DNA of 64,000 nt. It comes from Halictus rubicundus (taxonomy: Eukaryota; Arthropoda; Insecta; Hymenoptera; Halictidae). Made by a program: the position numbers and the translations under genes. The notes below the pieces were generated by a model that saw nothing but the letters and a program-made list of their open reading frames with translations, was not told the origin of the DNA and did not search any database. Of this stretch, positions 31,640-42,118 are shown one piece after another; the first letter of the stretch is position 1, and the number at the start of each line of letters is the position of its first letter. The stretch spans positions 62,001 through 126,000 of the forward strand of contig NW_027489042.1 in the NCBI RefSeq assembly GCF_050948215.1, written 5' to 3'.

Positions 31640-31740
31640 GGGTTGTTTCGATAAAGGGGTGAATCGAGGAATTTAATAAGGGAAACACTAGGAGGAAGTA
31701 CGAAATATCGCGAGAAAATGTGTCACTGGGGCAAGTATTC

Positions 31741-31930
31741 CGTCGCTCGTCGGCGCGGATCGACACACGTGGTAATCGTCCTCGCCCTTAGAACGAGGGT
31801 CGGGAAAACTGTACCGAGTGCACTCCACTAATTCTGGCGATACGCCGATGTTTGGGGCTCACACTTTCGTCACTCGTCGGCGCGGATCGGAACACTAAGG
31901 TTACCGTCCTCGCCCTTAGAACGAGGGCCG
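31741..31930 (-). ncRNA. Two leader hairpin copies (F)
   Basis: Two copies, about 31741-31803 and 31867-31930, containing GGGCGAGGACG and GATCCGCGCCGACGAG separated by a variable apical part. The apical closing pairs differ: CGA/TCG in one, CGG/CCG in the other. They correspond in place, and partly in sequence, to the leader hairpins of C and D. Confidence 0.5.
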
Positions 31931-33099
31931 GAAAGGGCGATAGCAAGCACTTTCAATTAAATTATTTATTCGTCCGCGAAGGGATGGTAAACGAAGGGTT
32001 GCACCAAAAATAACACTTCAGGGTGCGTCAGCACCGAGGTAAAACCGCACTGTATTTCCGAAATAATATCGAAGAGGAGGAAAAGAAAAGGCAATGAAAT
32101 GTCGAAGGAATATTATAATATATATATATGTAATATTAAACTCTCTCACTCACTTCACAATTTTAATAACGAAAAGGAATATAATATAATAGGAACTGAA
32201 CGATGTCGGTATAATATAACACTAATAATAATGATGAAATAAACAACAGTACTTCGGATAATACGAAAAGAAATAGTAAACAAAATAAGGATAAATCGAT
32301 ATAATCAGTAAAATAAAAGAGGAAATTAATGTAATGGATAAGGAAATAATAATAGGAAAAGAATAAGAAAGGAATCAGAGATCGTAATCGAAAACGAAAT
32401 GGAAATAGAATCACTCGCGGAACTGCACTTCTACGATGTGAACACGACGCGATCTGAAGAGTAACTGAACGATGTGTGTGCGTCGCGAAAGCCAAGACTC
32501 AAGAGAGGGAGACAAGCACGGCGGCTTCTATTTATAGCATCGAAAACTGCCTGTTGCTAGGCGGATTTGTCACGTAGGCCACTGGCTTATGTAATCGCCA
32601 CGTGCCTTTAGTCACGTACGCCACTCGGTTATGTAACTTGTTTGTCTCGATTGGAATGTCATAGGCGTAACTATTAAACGTTTGTGCGGTTTAATAGTTA
32701 TAATTTCTAACTCGACTGGCTTTTACCGTGGAAATTAATTATGCTTAACGAGTTATAATTAATTTCCATTATCCACAATATTAAATAATTGTTTTTAAAT
32801 ATGCAGTTTCTTCGTTTTCGATTGTATAGGAATCGGAAAATATTCGCATTCTTATAACTAATGTGTTCGTGTTACAATGGTTGAGTGCTTATAATTAACT
32901 TATAATTAATTAATCGCATCTTGCAATATTCGTGATGCAGAGTTGCGATTTCTGTTGCTGACACATATGATAATTCGTATAATAATTACTTATTTCATGA
33001 GATCTGAAGCGTAATTATTCTCTAATTGAAACCATTGGCGTAACTATGAATTATTTCTATGAGATCATTAATTCTGACTGTTCCGATAATTCTTATATA

Positions 33100-34340
33100 A
33101 ATTGTAATTGTAAATATTATTTGTTCTATTAGTAAACATTATATTGTAAATATTGTTTGTTTTTGTAAATATTATTTATTTACATTGTAAATATTATTTG
33201 TTCTATTAGTAAACATTATATTGTAAATATTGTTTGTTTTTGTAAATATTGTTTATTTACATTGTAAATATTATTTGTGACTGTAGATAATATTTACCTG
33301 AATTGTAATTATTATGTATTTGGAATATTTATATAACTTATAAATATTATTTATTGCGAATAATATTTACTTCACTTGTAAATATTATTTATTTCAATTG
33401 TAAATACTATTTGCTTGAATTATAAATAGTATTTATTTGAGTTGTACTTATTATTTATTTTAATTGTAACTGTTTGTAATTGTAATTATAATTATTATTT
33501 ATTAATCGTCTGTAATTACTATTTGTATGTGTTCTAGTGCTTTTTCGTAGGTAAGTATAATTTATAAAGGTAAGTATTATTAACTCTAATGATTGTTCAT
33601 AGAGGTGAGTATTGTTTATAACAATGAATATCCTTAGTTTTAATTATTCTATAGAATTAATGCAATTATTCTTTGTTTCAGGTTCCCATAGGCGCAAGTA
33701 TTCTTCCGGAGATCTCATTGGCGTAAGTATCAATAATTCTATTTCGATTTTATAATTGTACTAATAAACATTTGAATGAATTTGTATATCTTCTTTGTTT
33801 CAGCGGTTTCATAGGCGTAAGTATTATCTATTCTGACGATCGCATAGGCGTACGTATCAATTATTTATATTGAACATATTATGTGATTGTTAAATGTTTA
33901 ATTGAACTAATGTGATTATCGTTTGTTTCAGCAACTCATGGGCGTGAGTATTGTTTCTCTTGCCGGTTTCATAGGCGTAAGTATTACTTCTTTTATATTA
34001 TATATATAATGCGATCATTAATATTTAATCGAACTAATATAACTTATTGTTTGTTTCAGCGATTCATTAACGTAAGTATTATTTGTTCTGGAGATTCCAT
34101 AGGCGTAGGTACCGATTATTATATGTAAATTATATAATATGATTATTAATATTTTAATCAAACTAATATGCATTATTGTTTGTTTCAGCGATTCGTGACG
34201 TAAGTATTATTTATTCCAACGATTCCATAGGCGTAGGCATCGATTATTTGTCGACTTGATAAAGGTTGGTATTATATGTTCCGTTTAAATTATATATGAG
34301 TTATATGAATGTGATATGTCACTATACGTTGTTTCAGGTA
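33100..34340. repeat. A/T-rich repeats and a ~125-bp minisatellite in F
   Basis: 33110-33480: many variants of TTGTAAATATTATTTGTT. 33660-34340: about six diverged ~125-bp units, each with TTTGTTTCAG, about 10-25 nt, then a GGCGTAAGTATT-like segment on the plus strand. 31937-33100 is otherwise A/T-rich with no gene seen. Confidence 0.8.
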
Positions 34341-35460
34341 CAGTGCGTTTCAAAACATCGCTTATGGAATGTTTGGAGTGGGGGAACGCGAAGAGCTAAT
34401 CTACTCTAAATGTTAATTAATTATGATTTTATAATATAATTTATAATAACTTATGACTAACTTACAACTAATTCCAACGTTGTCGTTCGGACAACGTCAC
34501 ACAAGCCCTAGATTTCGTCCCTACATTTGACGGATATAATTTAACCGTATTCAGATTCATACGCGAATGCAAACGCGCACGCGACGTCGTCCCATTACAT
34601 GCCGAGAAGATCCTAACAAAATTAATCTGTAATAAGCTTCGTGGTCGTGCATACTCCGCGATAGAAGACAAGAATTGTTGCACGACAACCGATCTCTCGC
34701 GACGTCTGAGAGACGTATTATGCCCATTTAAAACGGTAGACCAATATCGAGGAGAACTAGCTAGCGTCTCGCAGTATGCAAACGAACACATAATAGATTA
34801 CATTAGTAGAGTGAAAGATCTCCGTACTGCAATCATCGACACCGGAGAATGGTCGATAAATTTAGAGGAAGTCAATACGCTTACGGCAAGCAGTTTTCTA
34901 CGTGGTCTTATTCCTCAAATACGAATCGAAATTAGAATATCGCGACAAGCCCCCTTAGATGAACTTTTCGACGAAGCCATCGAGGCATTCAAAATGTACG
35001 AACACGACAAATTACGCGCCAAAGAACCCCCCAGAGAAAGTAATCGCCGCGTACATTTCTCCGAACCGCGTTATCGAACGCCAGAGCGACGCGACAATGC
35101 GAATAACGAATACCGCGAATCACCACGACGTCACAACGACATTCCTTACCGGGAACCCACGCAACAAACATACGACGCACCGTTCCGCGAACCCAACCAT
35201 CGTAAAAGATATGATGACGTCCCTCGAAAATATGACGCGCCGAGAAGAGATTACGACGAGCCCCGACGGCACATTCCGTCACGAAATTATTATCCGCCCC
35301 GCGAGCAGCGCGAACCATTTAATCAAACCGCATTCCGTTCATATCGCGAGCCCCGCGACAAATTCCCCGCCGAGCAGATTAAGCAGTGCTCGTACTGCAA
35401 ATTTAACGGACACGATATCCACGAGTGTCGCAAGCGGCAATATAATTTAAGATACGAGTC

Positions 35461-35508
35461 GGGAAACGGCACAAGCCTCCCGACCCACCAGACTCCGGTC
35501 CGGGAGGC
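35461..35508 (+). promoter_or_regulatory. -1 ribosomal frameshift signal (C)
   Basis: GGGAAAC at 35461-35467 (G GGA AAC in frame), 7-nt spacer, stem GCCTCCCG/CGGGAGGC (35475-35482 with 35501-35508), extended by ACC/GGT. Confidence 0.85.
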
Positions 35509-35547
35509 CGCCCCTATAAAGAAAGCAGTCAACGCGATTATAGAAAA

Positions 35548-38500
35548 GTGCGAGGCCGGAACCAGCGCGTCGCGCCAATAGAAAAATCCGCACACTTCGT
35601 ATCAACAATAAACCTCGCGAACAATCCCCGCGTCCCATGCGTAGCCACAACGGCCCCACAGTTGTTAGAAAGATCCGAATTCTTAGTAGACCCAGAGTCC
35701 GAAATAAATTTAGTAAAGCTATCCAGCCTCCGCGGCTCCGTAGAAGTCACACAGGGTGACACCGTCCAAGTCCAAGGAATAACGGGTAAAATAACTAACA
35801 CCCTTGGCACAGTAACGATACGCCTAGCCGACGCGTTAGAAACAATATTTCATGTATTGCCCGACAACCTTCCGTTGTACGTAGACGGAATCCTTGGCTC
35901 TCCGTTCTTCGCCGAAGGAGGAGAAATCTCACGCGAGAAAAAGCAGATTAAATGCCGCAATGTATGCATACCTTTTTCGAACTCGCGACAACAAGCATTA
36001 CCCGCGACGAAGAATAATTCCGCGACGAAGAATAGTTCCGCGACGATAGATTCCGCGACGACAAAGAATTCCGCGACGATAAAGAAATCCGCGACGAAGA
36101 ATCCCGCGCCGGTATATCAATCCGCGACGGAGAATTCCGCGACGAAGAATAGTTCCGCGACGACAAATTCCGCGACGACAAAGAAATCCGCGACGAAGAA
36201 TTCCGCGACGATAAAGAAATCCGCGAAGAATAATGCCGCGACGAAACAGAAATCCGCGACGAAAGATGCCGCGACGGTATATCAATCCGCGCCGGTATAT
36301 CAATCCGCGACGAAGAATCCCGCGCCGGTATATCAATCCGCGACGGAGAATTCCGCGACGAAGAATAGTTCCGCGACGACAGATTCCGCGACGACAAAGA
36401 GATCCGCGACGAAGAATCCCGCGCCGGTATATCAATCCGCGACGGAGAATCCCGCGACGATCGAAAACAAATTCGTTTCAGCTGTCAATATCAACCCCGG
36501 TACCCCCACAGCCTGCGTTAAAATAGCAGCGCCGCAATTCCAACGCGAATGCGAACTACTGATTGACACCGGTTCAGAAATCAATTTAGTAAAGCCGTCC
36601 TGTCTCAAATCAGACGTAAAAATTAATAGAAGCAAACGTATAGCGATACATGGCTTCGGTGACGCCATGGAAGAATCCGCCGGAACAATATCAGTTCAGA
36701 TATGCGAAAATCCTACGACGTTTCACGTCGTCTCGAACGGCATTCCAGATAACATAGACGGAATGCTTGGCGCTCCCTTCTTCCGCGAAGGAGCGACTAT
36801 AGACTTTGCGAGAGAAAGAATTACGCGTAACAACGTCGACATACCGTTTCACACGACGCGCGAATACCAGATCGAGGCCAGAACGATCGCTTGTATCGCG
36901 GTTAATTGCTACGGCTCAGACGTAGGTTATATTAAGCGTAAGGAAGTAAGCAAGGACGTATACCTTGGCGATTGCATGGTAACTAATAGGAACGGAAAGG
37001 CAATCCTGCGGTGCGTAAATGCATCGACCGACGTGGCGAACTTCTCCCTCCCTCCGTTAGAGGTAGAAGAGATCGAGGAAAATCCTTTCGCGGCCTATTG
37101 CAAGTCGAACTCCAGTGTCCGCCCTGAGTTCCCAATTATTCCAGGCAGCAGCCCTGAGGTCTTATTCATCCCAGGCAGTAGCCCTGAGGCCTTATTCAAC
37201 CCAGGCAGTAGCCCTGAGGTCCTTTCTATGTCCAGCCAACGCGCTGATTTAAAATCCAGCCCTCGCTCCGGAACGTCTCCATTGTCTTATCCTTGCACTG
37301 AAAGAAAAGAAAGAATTAACAATTACTCTTGCATAATACAAAGTCGAAAGTTCGAATCTCAAGGCGAAGGAAATACAATCCGTAACGGAAATGCAAAGAA
37401 TCGCGAAACTAAATATACGTTCCGATACGATAAGCTCGTCGCAAACAAAACTCGATCACTTCTACTTGTTAGAAAAGATATCGTAACAAAACCCCCTGCG
37501 TCAACCGTCAGGAAGAAACCCGATCACCCCCGAGTAGGAAACCCAAAACCCTGCCCCCACTCGCAGATAAAAATCGTCAGCAAAATACCCCCACCAAAGG
37601 ATCCCAAGAAGCTTAATCAAGAATACCCACACAACGACACTCAGTCCACATACAACGACAAGCCGAGCAACATGTATCCACTACCACAAGCAGCGATTAT
37701 CCTGACCTTCGCAACAAATGCAGCAGCCCTCGTCGGATTCGATTGCGGAGGCCCCACGCTAAACGTTTCTACATTTTCTATTATTGATACTCCAAGCTGC
37801 AAAGATGATGAAGCCAAACCTGTAGAAAAACAAGAGCGAATTCAATTACTACAATTAGCTGAGTTCACTGAAACTCATGTTCTCCAATGCCATATAGAAA
37901 TAGATAGAACTATATATTACTGCGGTATGCACTCACACGTATCAGTAGTTACCAACGGTCGACAGGAATACCTCTTGTCCACCACCAGAGAAGCATGCTC
38001 AAGCCTGCAATCCACAGGCATAATGTACATTACGCCATCCGCTCAAATCGCAGGAATCCAGCCTAATTCCACGACCTCGCGTAGCCTCACCTTGGCAGGA
38101 GAGATAAAGAACGATGGTCGATGTGCAGGAACCACGTACAGCGATCCCTTCGATACTTGGACCGGCGTAGTAGTCCAGGCCATTGTTAGAATAACCATTA
38201 AAGATTATATGGCACCAATAAAATTCTCGACGGGTCAGATCCGTCTGCAATCCGGACAAACATGTCCGCTAGAAAAAGGAACGTGCCTCGACACGCAGGA
38301 TGGATTCACGTTCTGGGAAACAATACCGACAGATTATTGCAAATTCAGCAACTACGACGTCCTCTACGAAGGACCAGCAACAAAGGTCTCAACGAAAGAA
38401 AAATCCTCAATGACATTGTACACAGTATCATCGCAAGATGCAATGTTCGCCCTGACGGAAACAGGCAGAACAACGATATGCGGCTATACCATCGTCAAAA

Positions 38501-39750
38501 CAGAGCATCCCAAGCTGTTCATCCTAGAAACCAGCCTCTCTGGAACATTCAAGGAAAGAACACGAACCATGGTGAATAACCTGGATATCTTCACATACGT
38601 AAATAGCAAATTTGTATACGTAGAAAAACACCTTCGAAATCAATTGTCGCAGCTATACAAAGACGTCATCCGACAGAAGTGTGAATTGGAAATCCAGATT
38701 CTACAGAACGCCCTCACACAGCTCCATTCAGCTCCAGAAGAAGTCGCTACGGCCATAATGAAGGAACCCGGTTTCATTGCAGTACCAGCCGGAGAAGTAG
38801 TACACATAATTAAATGTGTCCCAGTAAACGTTCAAGTCAGGAAGACGGAAGACTGTTTCCACGAGCTTCCCATCACATATAAAAATTCCTCCAAGTTCCT
38901 AAAACCGAGAGACCATATTATATCAAGCACAGGAACACAAAAACCTTGCAATGAATTGATACCACCATTCTACAGACTGCATGGAGTATGGTATCGACTA
39001 ACACCCTCATTGGTAGAAACAGTAGCACCATCGCTATTACAGCCACTATCCACGCCAGCATGGAAATACGTGGATCCTAAAAATCTCGCTACAGGAGGAA
39101 TTTATTCACAGGACGACCTCGACAACCTGCAAGAACACATTATGTTTCCCGTTGATAAAGTAGCAGTAATCAACTCAATTGCACAGGGCGCATCAGGCCG
39201 CCAATTTGCAAGCGATAGCGTAAATATGTTCAACTTACTTAACGAACACTCGCTAGAGCAAATCGCTGAATCTACCGCTAACAAACTCTGGTCCGGACTC
39301 ACCACATTCGGATCAATTAGCGCCGCTTTAATAGGAATATACGTCATCCTAAAAATAATAAAAACTATTATAAATACTATAATGAATGGAATGGCACTAC
39401 ACTCTATATATGGCTGGAGTCTTCACCTCATCGTAGCAGTATGGGGATCGCTCACCAGATTCTTCATTTTCCTGAAACGCAGAGACGAGAGCTACACATA
39501 CGCCGTCAGATACAGGAGATCCACGGATGAAGAAAGTGCAAGTGAGCCCAAACCCCAAGCCCTCCCAAAAACCCAAGAAGAGGAAGCCCAAGCCCACCCT
39601 AACCCAACCCTAAAAAGACAATCAAGCGTAGCGCACCCCTTACCCCGAGCACGCGACGACGACGACAACGTCTCGATCCACCCTGTTTTTCGCCGCCTTA
39701 ACCCGGAAATTTCCCTCCGAGAAATTTCCTCCCTAAGGGGGGAGGTGTGA
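35548..39750 (+). CDS. Protease-envelope fusion ORF (C)
   Basis: 1400 codons from the first Met, open upstream to the slip site. Residues 1-110 are a protease-like copy with DPE (48-50) where DTG is expected. About 150-305 is a low-complexity array of SATKN/SATT/APVYQSAT units. The active protease has DTG at 340-342. There is no RT, RNase H or integrase. A linker with PGSSPEVLF repeats leads to the env Met at residue 709 (ATG 37672): hydrophobic signal, FDCGG, Cys-rich ectodomain close to B and D, membrane segment near 1255, second hydrophobic stretch, and a tail with HPVFRRLNPE. The stop TGA is formed by bases 3-5 of the 3' LTR, so env reads through the polypurine tract. Class: chuvirus-like glycoprotein by resemblance. 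Confidence 0.87.
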   Translation: MRGRNQRVAPIEKSAHFVSTINLANNPRVPCVATTAPQLLERSEFLVDPESEINLVKLSSLRGSVEVTQGDTVQVQGITGKITNTLGTVTIRLADALETIFHVLPDNLPLYVDGILGSPFFAEGGEISREKKQIKCRNVCIPFSNSRQQALPATKNNSATKNSSATIDSATTKNSATIKKSATKNPAPVYQSATENSATKNSSATTNSATTKKSATKNSATIKKSAKNNAATKQKSATKDAATVYQSAPVYQSATKNPAPVYQSATENSATKNSSATTDSATTKRSATKNPAPVYQSATENPATIENKFVSAVNINPGTPTACVKIAAPQFQRECELLIDTGSEINLVKPSCLKSDVKINRSKRIAIHGFGDAMEESAGTISVQICENPTTFHVVSNGIPDNIDGMLGAPFFREGATIDFARERITRNNVDIPFHTTREYQIEARTIACIAVNCYGSDVGYIKRKEVSKDVYLGDCMVTNRNGKAILRCVNASTDVANFSLPPLEVEEIEENPFAAYCKSNSSVRPEFPIIPGSSPEVLFIPGSSPEALFNPGSSPEVLSMSSQRADLKSSPRSGTSPLSYPCTERKERINNYSCIIQSRKFESQGEGNTIRNGNAKNRETKYTFRYDKLVANKTRSLLLVRKDIVTKPPASTVRKKPDHPRVGNPKPCPHSQIKIVSKIPPPKDPKKLNQEYPHNDTQSTYNDKPSNMYPLPQAAIILTFATNAAALVGFDCGGPTLNVSTFSIIDTPSCKDDEAKPVEKQERIQLLQLAEFTETHVLQCHIEIDRTIYYCGMHSHVSVVTNGRQEYLLSTTREACSSLQSTGIMYITPSAQIAGIQPNSTTSRSLTLAGEIKNDGRCAGTTYSDPFDTWTGVVVQAIVRITIKDYMAPIKFSTGQIRLQSGQTCPLEKGTCLDTQDGFTFWETIPTDYCKFSNYDVLYEGPATKVSTKEKSSMTLYTVSSQDAMFALTETGRTTICGYTIVKTEHPKLFILETSLSGTFKERTRTMVNNLDIFTYVNSKFVYVEKHLRNQLSQLYKDVIRQKCELEIQILQNALTQLHSAPEEVATAIMKEPGFIAVPAGEVVHIIKCVPVNVQVRKTEDCFHELPITYKNSSKFLKPRDHIISSTGTQKPCNELIPPFYRLHGVWYRLTPSLVETVAPSLLQPLSTPAWKYVDPKNLATGGIYSQDDLDNLQEHIMFPVDKVAVINSIAQGASGRQFASDSVNMFNLLNEHSLEQIAESTANKLWSGLTTFGSISAALIGIYVILKIIKTIINTIMNGMALHSIYGWSLHLIVAVWGSLTRFFIFLKRRDESYTYAVRYRRSTDEESASEPKPQALPKTQEEEAQAHPNPTLKRQSSVAHPLPRARDDDDNVSIHPVFRRLNPEISLREISSLRGEV
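35996..36460 (+). repeat. Coding tandem repeats between the two protease copies of C
   Basis: Irregular repeats of TCCGCGACGA(A/C)GAAT units encoding SATKNS/SATTKK/PAPVYQ. Blocks of about 100-290 bp recur within the array. All in frame. Confidence 0.9.
39735..39745 (+). other. Polypurine tract of C
   Basis: AAGGGGGGAGG directly before the LTR; GAAATTTCCCTCC and GAAATTTCCTCCC lie upstream as in A/B. It overlaps the end of the env ORF. Confidence 0.85.
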
Positions 39751-40878
39751 CGTTCGCCGTTCCACGTCTCCGTTTGAACTAGAAAATAAGAATATATTAA
39801 TAATAATTCAATACATATTATATACTAGCATAAGTAATAAGAATACAGACCGTACCATATGCTATAACGCACGTCTTCGATACCCAGCGTCCGACCTGGA
39901 AAATAAGATAATAATTAAATAACAATTAATAAATATGTTACTATCATATAACAATAGTCCTACCGACCATACAGTTGTAACGTTCACCGTTCCACGTCTA
40001 TAGAACGTACATCTCCGATACCCAGCATCCGACCTGGAAGATAAAATAATAATTAAATAATAATTAATAAATGTTACATTATAACGATCGACTGTACCAT
40101 ACAAGTCCTACCGACTACACAGTCCTATCGGCTGCATTATATAGAGCACGCATGCGAATATCGTCAACATTTAGAATGTTATAAACAATTTATACACGTT
40201 CCGTAATAAACGTTAGAAGCGTTACGTACAGAAGTCCTACTGACTATACCATATAACATGCGACTCAGAATACCGTTAATAATCAGCATAGAATATTATT
40301 AACAATTTATAACAAACGTTCTGTAACAATTATTAAAAGCGCAAAGGACACACACCTACAGTCCTACCGACCGTACTATACAGCATACACGTTCGAGTAC
40401 CGTTAACATTCAGCGCAGAATGTCATAAACAATTTGTAATAATTATTGAAAGCAAAGTTCTAGATAACAATCCTACTGACCGTAATAATTATTAAACGTA
40501 CAAGCACCAGGCACAGTCCTGCCGACCATATTATACAGCGTACGCATCTCAATACCGCAAAATGTTATAAACAATTATAATAAATGTTCAGTAACAATTG
40601 TCAAAGCATAGCTAATAAGTACACAACCATTGTAACGCAAACACGTAGAACATAAGCACACTGACACGCAGCGAACATATTAATATTAAGAAGAATAATA
40701 TTGTCAAGTAATTATTAAGAACAAATGTTTAATACGTACGCCTATGGTCGCGTTAAATGAAAAGCAATGTACGCCGTTGGTTATAATTCCGAGATTGCAG
40801 CGTCAGCGATAACGCACGTTCGCAGAAAAAGATAAGCTAGAACAAAGAGACTGCTGACACAGCAGTCAAGATAAAAGG

Positions 40879-40886
40879 TATATAAG
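40879..40886 (+). promoter_or_regulatory. TATA box of the C 3' LTR
   Basis: TATATAAG, equivalent of 28887-28894. Transcription from here would run into satellite and E1. Confidence 0.55.
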
Positions 40887-41283
40887 CTAAGCCAGTGCAG
40901 CGAACACCGGCTTGTGTGCAGTTGACTTTCGGCATTCAATCAGTTCACTTCGTTCAGTCTCAGTCTACTACTCGAACAGTACGGTCGCGTCCGCGGAGCA
41001 GTCAGTGCAAGTCTTTACCATATCGTCTCAGTCTCAATTATCGTCCCTTCACTGACTAGCTCGGACATCCTTTATATTATTCATACTGAATCCGCTTCAG
41101 TTCTTTTGTATTTATCCTACGAATATCCAAGTTAGTTATTAGCATATTGTAATCATCCATATTATTTCAAATATATTATTCATTATATTATCCTGTTAAA
41201 CTCAGTGTCTTATATTATACATACCTTCCATCACTGGTGAACAGTTGAACATAGTAACAGTGTCTTTGCAATTATTATTGACA

Positions 41284-41514
41284 TCTGTGCAGAAGTGAGG
41301 ACTGGATCCGCACCCACAGACTTTAGTATTTGCAAACGAACGGCGTAGGTAGTGTGCTTGTACTTCCTTCATGACACTTGTGTAGAAGTGAGGACTGGAT
41401 CCGCACCGACAAGCGATTGATACGATTTACAAGTTACCAGAGAGTTAGTTAACGTGTCCTCGTACGCCTTCTTGACATCTGTGTAGAAGTGAGGACTGGA
41501 TCCGCACCGACAGA
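41284..41514 (+). ncRNA. Three leader RNA hairpins (C 3' LTR)
   Basis: Identical to 29292-29522. Confidence 0.7.
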
Positions 41515-41617
41515 CGATAGAACTAGCCTACGAGCAGAAACCAGATATAAGTGAAACAGTTAGAATTATTTTGCAAAGTATACCAGTATTCCTCCCGCCT
41601 TCCTCATCGCTCCTTAC

Positions 41618-42118
41618 ATGCGTCGAACACGCCGGGCAGGCCGAAAACACCAGCTAGCGAAACTAGTCTGGGCCGCGCGTCAAACATCTGCAACACGACA
41701 GCAGTTATTAGGCACATTCGAGTGCACGTGCAGCACCGTAAACGTCGCGCCGAGAATCGAACCGCGTACGGAAGAAATCACCAACCACGCGGGTGATTTC
41801 CGCGAGTTAAATCCTGCCAACCGAGAGGAAGTCGACGCTTACCTTGAACGAGTGTTCGAGACAGCCAACAGGTCCTTCCAGTTCGGTGTCATCCCACAGA
41901 GGCCCGCCGATTCTCGCTGCAGAATAATCCAGGATCAATTCCTGCCCGCCGCCGATCGTCTTTTGTTTCGCATCGAGAGACCAGACGACATCCCGTGGAG
42001 ACTCGAGCCCGTCTCCTTCGTCCCCTCGTTGCCGAACGTCGATGACATTTGTATCGATGATCCACGATACTTCCGGTACTGTCAGCTGCGGAGATTGCTG
42101 CTAAACTACTATTACTAA
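41618..42118 (+). CDS. LTR-encoded Arg-rich small protein (C 3' LTR)
   Basis: Same 166-codon protein as at 29626-30126, with no difference that I could see. As part of the 3' LTR it would be translated only from transcripts that start in this LTR. Confidence 0.7.
   Translation: MRRTRRAGRKHQLAKLVWAARQTSATRQQLLGTFECTCSTVNVAPRIEPRTEEITNHAGDFRELNPANREEVDAYLERVFETANRSFQFGVIPQRPADSRCRIIQDQFLPAADRLLFRIERPDDIPWRLEPVSFVPSLPNVDDICIDDPRYFRYCQLRRLLLNYYY

Larger units (their letters stand above)
30964..34501 (-). mobile_element. F: 3.5-kb solo LTR in C gag
   Basis: TGTGACGTTGTCCGAACG (34501 downwards) to CTGGGACGTGACA (30964) in element sense, flanked by CAAG (30960-30963, 34502-34505). No primer site, gag or pol, so it is a solo LTR left by recombination between two LTRs. 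It is the longest LTR here and carries the LTR ORF, so it belongs to the same clan. Confidence 0.92.
30684..35581 (+). pseudogene. gag: Gag of C, interrupted by solo LTR F
   Basis: Two blocks, 30684-30963 and 34502-35581, broken by F with a CAAG duplication; no other frameshift or stop is seen, so F is the only lesion. Start MTSVTEQTLP at 30684; an in-frame ATG at 30573 is an alternative. The first block has the coiled coil and ends in FTVKQ. The second holds the Gag core (LRGRAYSAIED, VDQYRGELA), an Arg-rich repeat area and a CCHC knuckle CSYCKFNGHDIHEC. It overlaps the protease-env frame by 34 nt (-1). About 451 codons without the insert. As it stands it cannot give a full Gag. Confidence 0.9.
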
